DNA from: Omphalotus guepiniiformis
Taxonomy: Eukaryota > Basidiomycota > Agaricomycetes > Agaricales > Omphalotaceae
Assembly (NCBI GenBank): GCA_028554645.1
Contig: JAQOOI010000017.1
Location: 558,001 to 622,000 of the forward strand
Direction of reading: 5' to 3'
Length of the DNA: 64,000 bases
Program-made: the position numbers and the translations under genes
Notes under the pieces: generated by a model
Databases searched by the model: none
What the model was told of the DNA's origin: nothing
Seen by the model: the letters and a program-made list of their open reading frames with translations, nothing else
Part shown: positions 61,771 to 64,000 of the stretch, one piece after another
Numbering within the stretch: the first letter of the stretch is position 1
Layout of the letters: every line of letters starts with the position of its first letter

Positions 61771-63338
61771 ATGCTAACCCCCGCTCTTCTCCTCCTACCT
61801 TTCTTCCTCACAATCACGGCTTCGCCAACGCCCAAACTCAAATTCGTTTCCAGACAATCCTCTAACGCTATTACCGCACTATCGACTGCGCAGGTCTCCA
61901 CATTCAAGCCTTTCACGTTCTTCGCTAGCGCTGCGTATTGCGCACCGAACGTTACCCTCACTTGGTCCTGTGGAGGTTTAGTGGCTACTTTGATGACCTC
62001 GCTTTGTCTCGTTTGCTAACAGCTAGCTTCGTCACCCGCGCCTTTTTGATTCCACAGCCAACTGCGAAGGAAACCCTTCGTTCATTCCGACTGCATCTGG
62101 AGGCGATGGTAGTGATGTGCAGTTTTGGTATGTTGGGTTTGACCCGGCCTTAAGTACGGTTATAGTGGCACACCAAGGGACGAATGAGAAAGCAATGTAA
62201 GTCGTTGTTGCGCTGCCCCCCACCATTTCTTGCACGATCTGACGATTTTGATTCATTGATGTATTCGCATCCTGGTACTATGATCTTCTCGCCTAGTCAA
62301 GCGGACCTTACAGACGCGGACTTTTTCCTTGGTTCTCTCGACTCGACTTTGTTCCCTGGGCTGAGTTCGAGTATAGAGGTTCATTCTGGTTTTAGAAATG
62401 CGCAAGCAAAGTGAGTGATTCTATCCATAACTGCCGACTCTTCTAGAGTTTGATCCTGTTATAATTATAGCACCGCGACGGCGATTCTGGCTGCTGTGCA
62501 GCAGACTATGTCAACTCATTCGGCGACTCATGTCACGGTCGTTGGACACTCCCTCGGTGAGTCTTATCTTGATTTTGCAGATATTACTTATCATCTATGC
62601 ATATAGGTGCCGCAATCTCCCTTCTCGATTTTGTTTATCTTCCTTTGCATCTGCCTGCAAGTACTACATTTACCTATAGAGGATACGGATTGCCTCGGGT
62701 AGGATGTCAGAACCTTGTATTACTTTGCCACCTAGACTTACAACAAGCCCTCCTTTGCTTCCGAATCAGGTCGGAAACCAAGCGTTTGCTAACTACGTTG
62801 ATGCGCATGCTACCGATCTCGCTCATGTTAATAACAAGTACGCATAGATTCCTATATTTGCCCTAAAGAACCTGCCATACTTACCGATCCATGTGCACAG
62901 GGAAGATCCCGTTCCCATCCTTCCCGGTAAGTAAGGCCAGTACAGACGGAAATCTTCAGATGTACTGGTATATGCAAGTGAGAACGTGTATTTCTCATGC
63001 CATTTTTTCAAGGTATGTTCTTAGGGTTTCATCATCCTTCGGGGGAGAAACATATCATGGATGATAATACATGGGTTGCATGTCCTGGTACGTATTTCTT
63101 CGGCTGGTATCGCGTTTCCAAACTCCGTCCCTTTTCCGCAGGGCAAGACAATCCCAGTGATGAATGCACCACTGGCGATGTTGAGACCATTTTTAATGGG
63201 AATGTCAATGATCATGATGGTGCGTGCGCCCACGCTGCACTTCGCATAGAAGGGCAGCGAAGATCCTCTTTGACATGAATTTAATACGAGCTTTTCTTTG
63301 ATACAGGTCCTTATGATGGTGTGGTGATGGGATGCTGA
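61771..63338 (+). CDS. Secreted class-3 lipase (fungal lipase-like domain)
   Basis: Starts at ATG 61771 with a signal peptide (MLTPALLLLPFFLTITASPT). Domain pieces in order: TFKPFTFFASAAYCAPNVTL, DVQFWYVGFDPALSTVIVAH and QGTNEKA (lipase-3 oxyanion region), FPGLSSSIEVHSGFRNAQAK, the nucleophile elbow VTVVGHSLGAAIS (near 62540-62610), YGLPRVGNQAFANYV, HVNNKEDPVPILPGMFLGFH (catalytic Asp) and CTTGDVETIFNGNVNDHDGP (catalytic His near the end). It ends VVMGC at 63338. There are about seven exons. Such enzymes hydrolyse triacylglycerols or feruloyl-type esters outside the cell; the substrate cannot be read from the sequence. Confidence 0.92.
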
Positions 63339-63874
63339 CCTTTTCGCAACATGTACTTGTTACTCCTGTTCTCATTCAGAAGTTACTCACTCGCTATAAG
63401 TACTATCTTGCTTAGTAGAGAATGATAGTCGCTTTAATAGTATAGCCTTCTTTCATCGCCCCTGTCTGAAAACTCAGCGCTTATCTAATCTTATCTATAC
63501 CACGTGCTAATTCTGATACCGGCGGCATAATGAAATCAGTCAAAATTGTGTCTGTCTACCTGGCTCTTCTTCTCAAAAAGACCCCCACCGAGCGCTACGA
63601 CGACGATGGCCAGCGGTTTCAGCATACTCAGCTTCTTTACGAGAAAAGAGGCGGCATTTCAACATGTTTCTCTTTCGCCGCTCAAGCTGATGAGGAACCA
63701 AGTACATCCTGGGAACTCTCGCTAAACCGCAGACCACGGGCGGTTACTACAATTTGTTTTATCTTGTTCTCCTTCTTCTATAGTGCTTGAGGCTGAGACT
63801 CAGCGGCCAGCACGTAGGGATTCATCTGGGGAAAGATTAAAACTTTACATCCATCTCTATCTTACACTGTCTAC
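63339..63874. other. Intergenic region
   Basis: 3' flank of the lipase gene and upstream of the partial + gene. An 86-codon frame (63530-63790) has no domain and ends in a poor hydrophobic run. No gene is called. Confidence 0.45.
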
Positions 63875-64000
63875 ATGACCTCGACACCCGTGACAGAAAA
63901 TGACAGGCTAGTCCCGTCGTCAGTTGTTTCAAATTCACTTAGACCATCATCGTTACGACCCCAAGGATCGCGACCAGCACCTCTGGGGCCCCGCATTCGT
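63875..64000 (+). CDS. Start of a gene running off the right edge (partial)
   Basis: An ATG at 63875 opens a frame to the window end (MTSTPVTENDRLVPSSVVSN, then Ser/Arg/Pro-rich). The context (pyrimidine-rich leader CCATCTCTATCTTACACTGT) fits a fungal start. Only 42 codons are visible, and no domain can be named. Confidence 0.55.
   Translation, partial: MTSTPVTENDRLVPSSVVSNSLRPSSLRPQGSRPAPLGPRIR

Noticed and set aside
63530..63790. 86-codon plus-strand frame
   Set aside because: It shows no domain and has no supported splice partner.
1..64000. Search for CRISPR arrays, tRNAs, rRNA, IS elements and secondary-metabolite clusters
   Set aside because: No regular spaced repeats, no convincing tRNA arms and no polyketide/NRPS/terpene synthase motifs were seen by eye. 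A tRNAscan and repeat search would be decisive.

Overview
The window is nuclear DNA of a filamentous basidiomycete, most likely a mushroom-forming Agaricomycete. The genes are split by many short introns (mostly about 45-70 bp, GT...AG), are packed on both strands with no operon logic, and include fungal wall genes (alpha-1,3-glucan synthase, Rho1 exchange factor, GPI-type glyoxal oxidase, GH5 glucanase). I see no rRNA, tRNA, CRISPR array, intact transposon or bacterial-type region.

Layout. 1-3.1 kb: a membrane-anchored METTL24-type methyltransferase (-) diverges from a small conserved unknown protein (+). 3.4-11.5 kb: a complete alpha-1,3-glucan synthase (-). 12.6-15.3 kb: an NAD(P)-binding reductase and an alpha/beta hydrolase (+). 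16.2-22.7 kb: a Rho1 GEF (-) with DEP, two DH domains, PH and CNH. 23.4-29 kb: a NOPCHAP1/DUF4598 protein (-), a UBA-zinc finger-UBX protein (+) and an F-box protein (-). 29-31.4 kb is largely gene-poor. 31.4-37.7 kb: WAPL (cohesin release, -) and a two-BIR survivin/Bir1 protein (+) share a 158-bp divergent promoter. 38.2-43.7 kb: a copper-radical glyoxal oxidase (-) and an HbrB/Bit61-type TORC2 subunit (+). 45-50.2 kb: an unknown intronless protein and long-form tRNase Z (+). 50.6-56.7 kb: a YTP1-family membrane protein (-), a SPRY protein (+) and a Mei2-like RRM protein (+). 57.4-63.3 kb: a GH5 exo-beta-1,3-glucanase-type enzyme (-) and a secreted class-3 lipase (+). The first codons of another gene lie at the right edge.

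How they fit. Two themes stand out. The first is cell-wall building and remodelling: glucan synthase, the Rho1 activator that normally drives wall synthesis, TORC2, the GH5 glucanase and the surface oxidase. The second is mitotic chromosome control: WAPL and Bir1, back to back. These are neighbourhoods of mostly housekeeping genes. I did not find a clearly new multi-gene system. The most unusual items are the tandem DH domains, the dense motif array between WAPL and BIR1, a Mei2-type RRM pair with no visible C-terminal RRM, and an HbrB exon junction without an obvious canonical acceptor.
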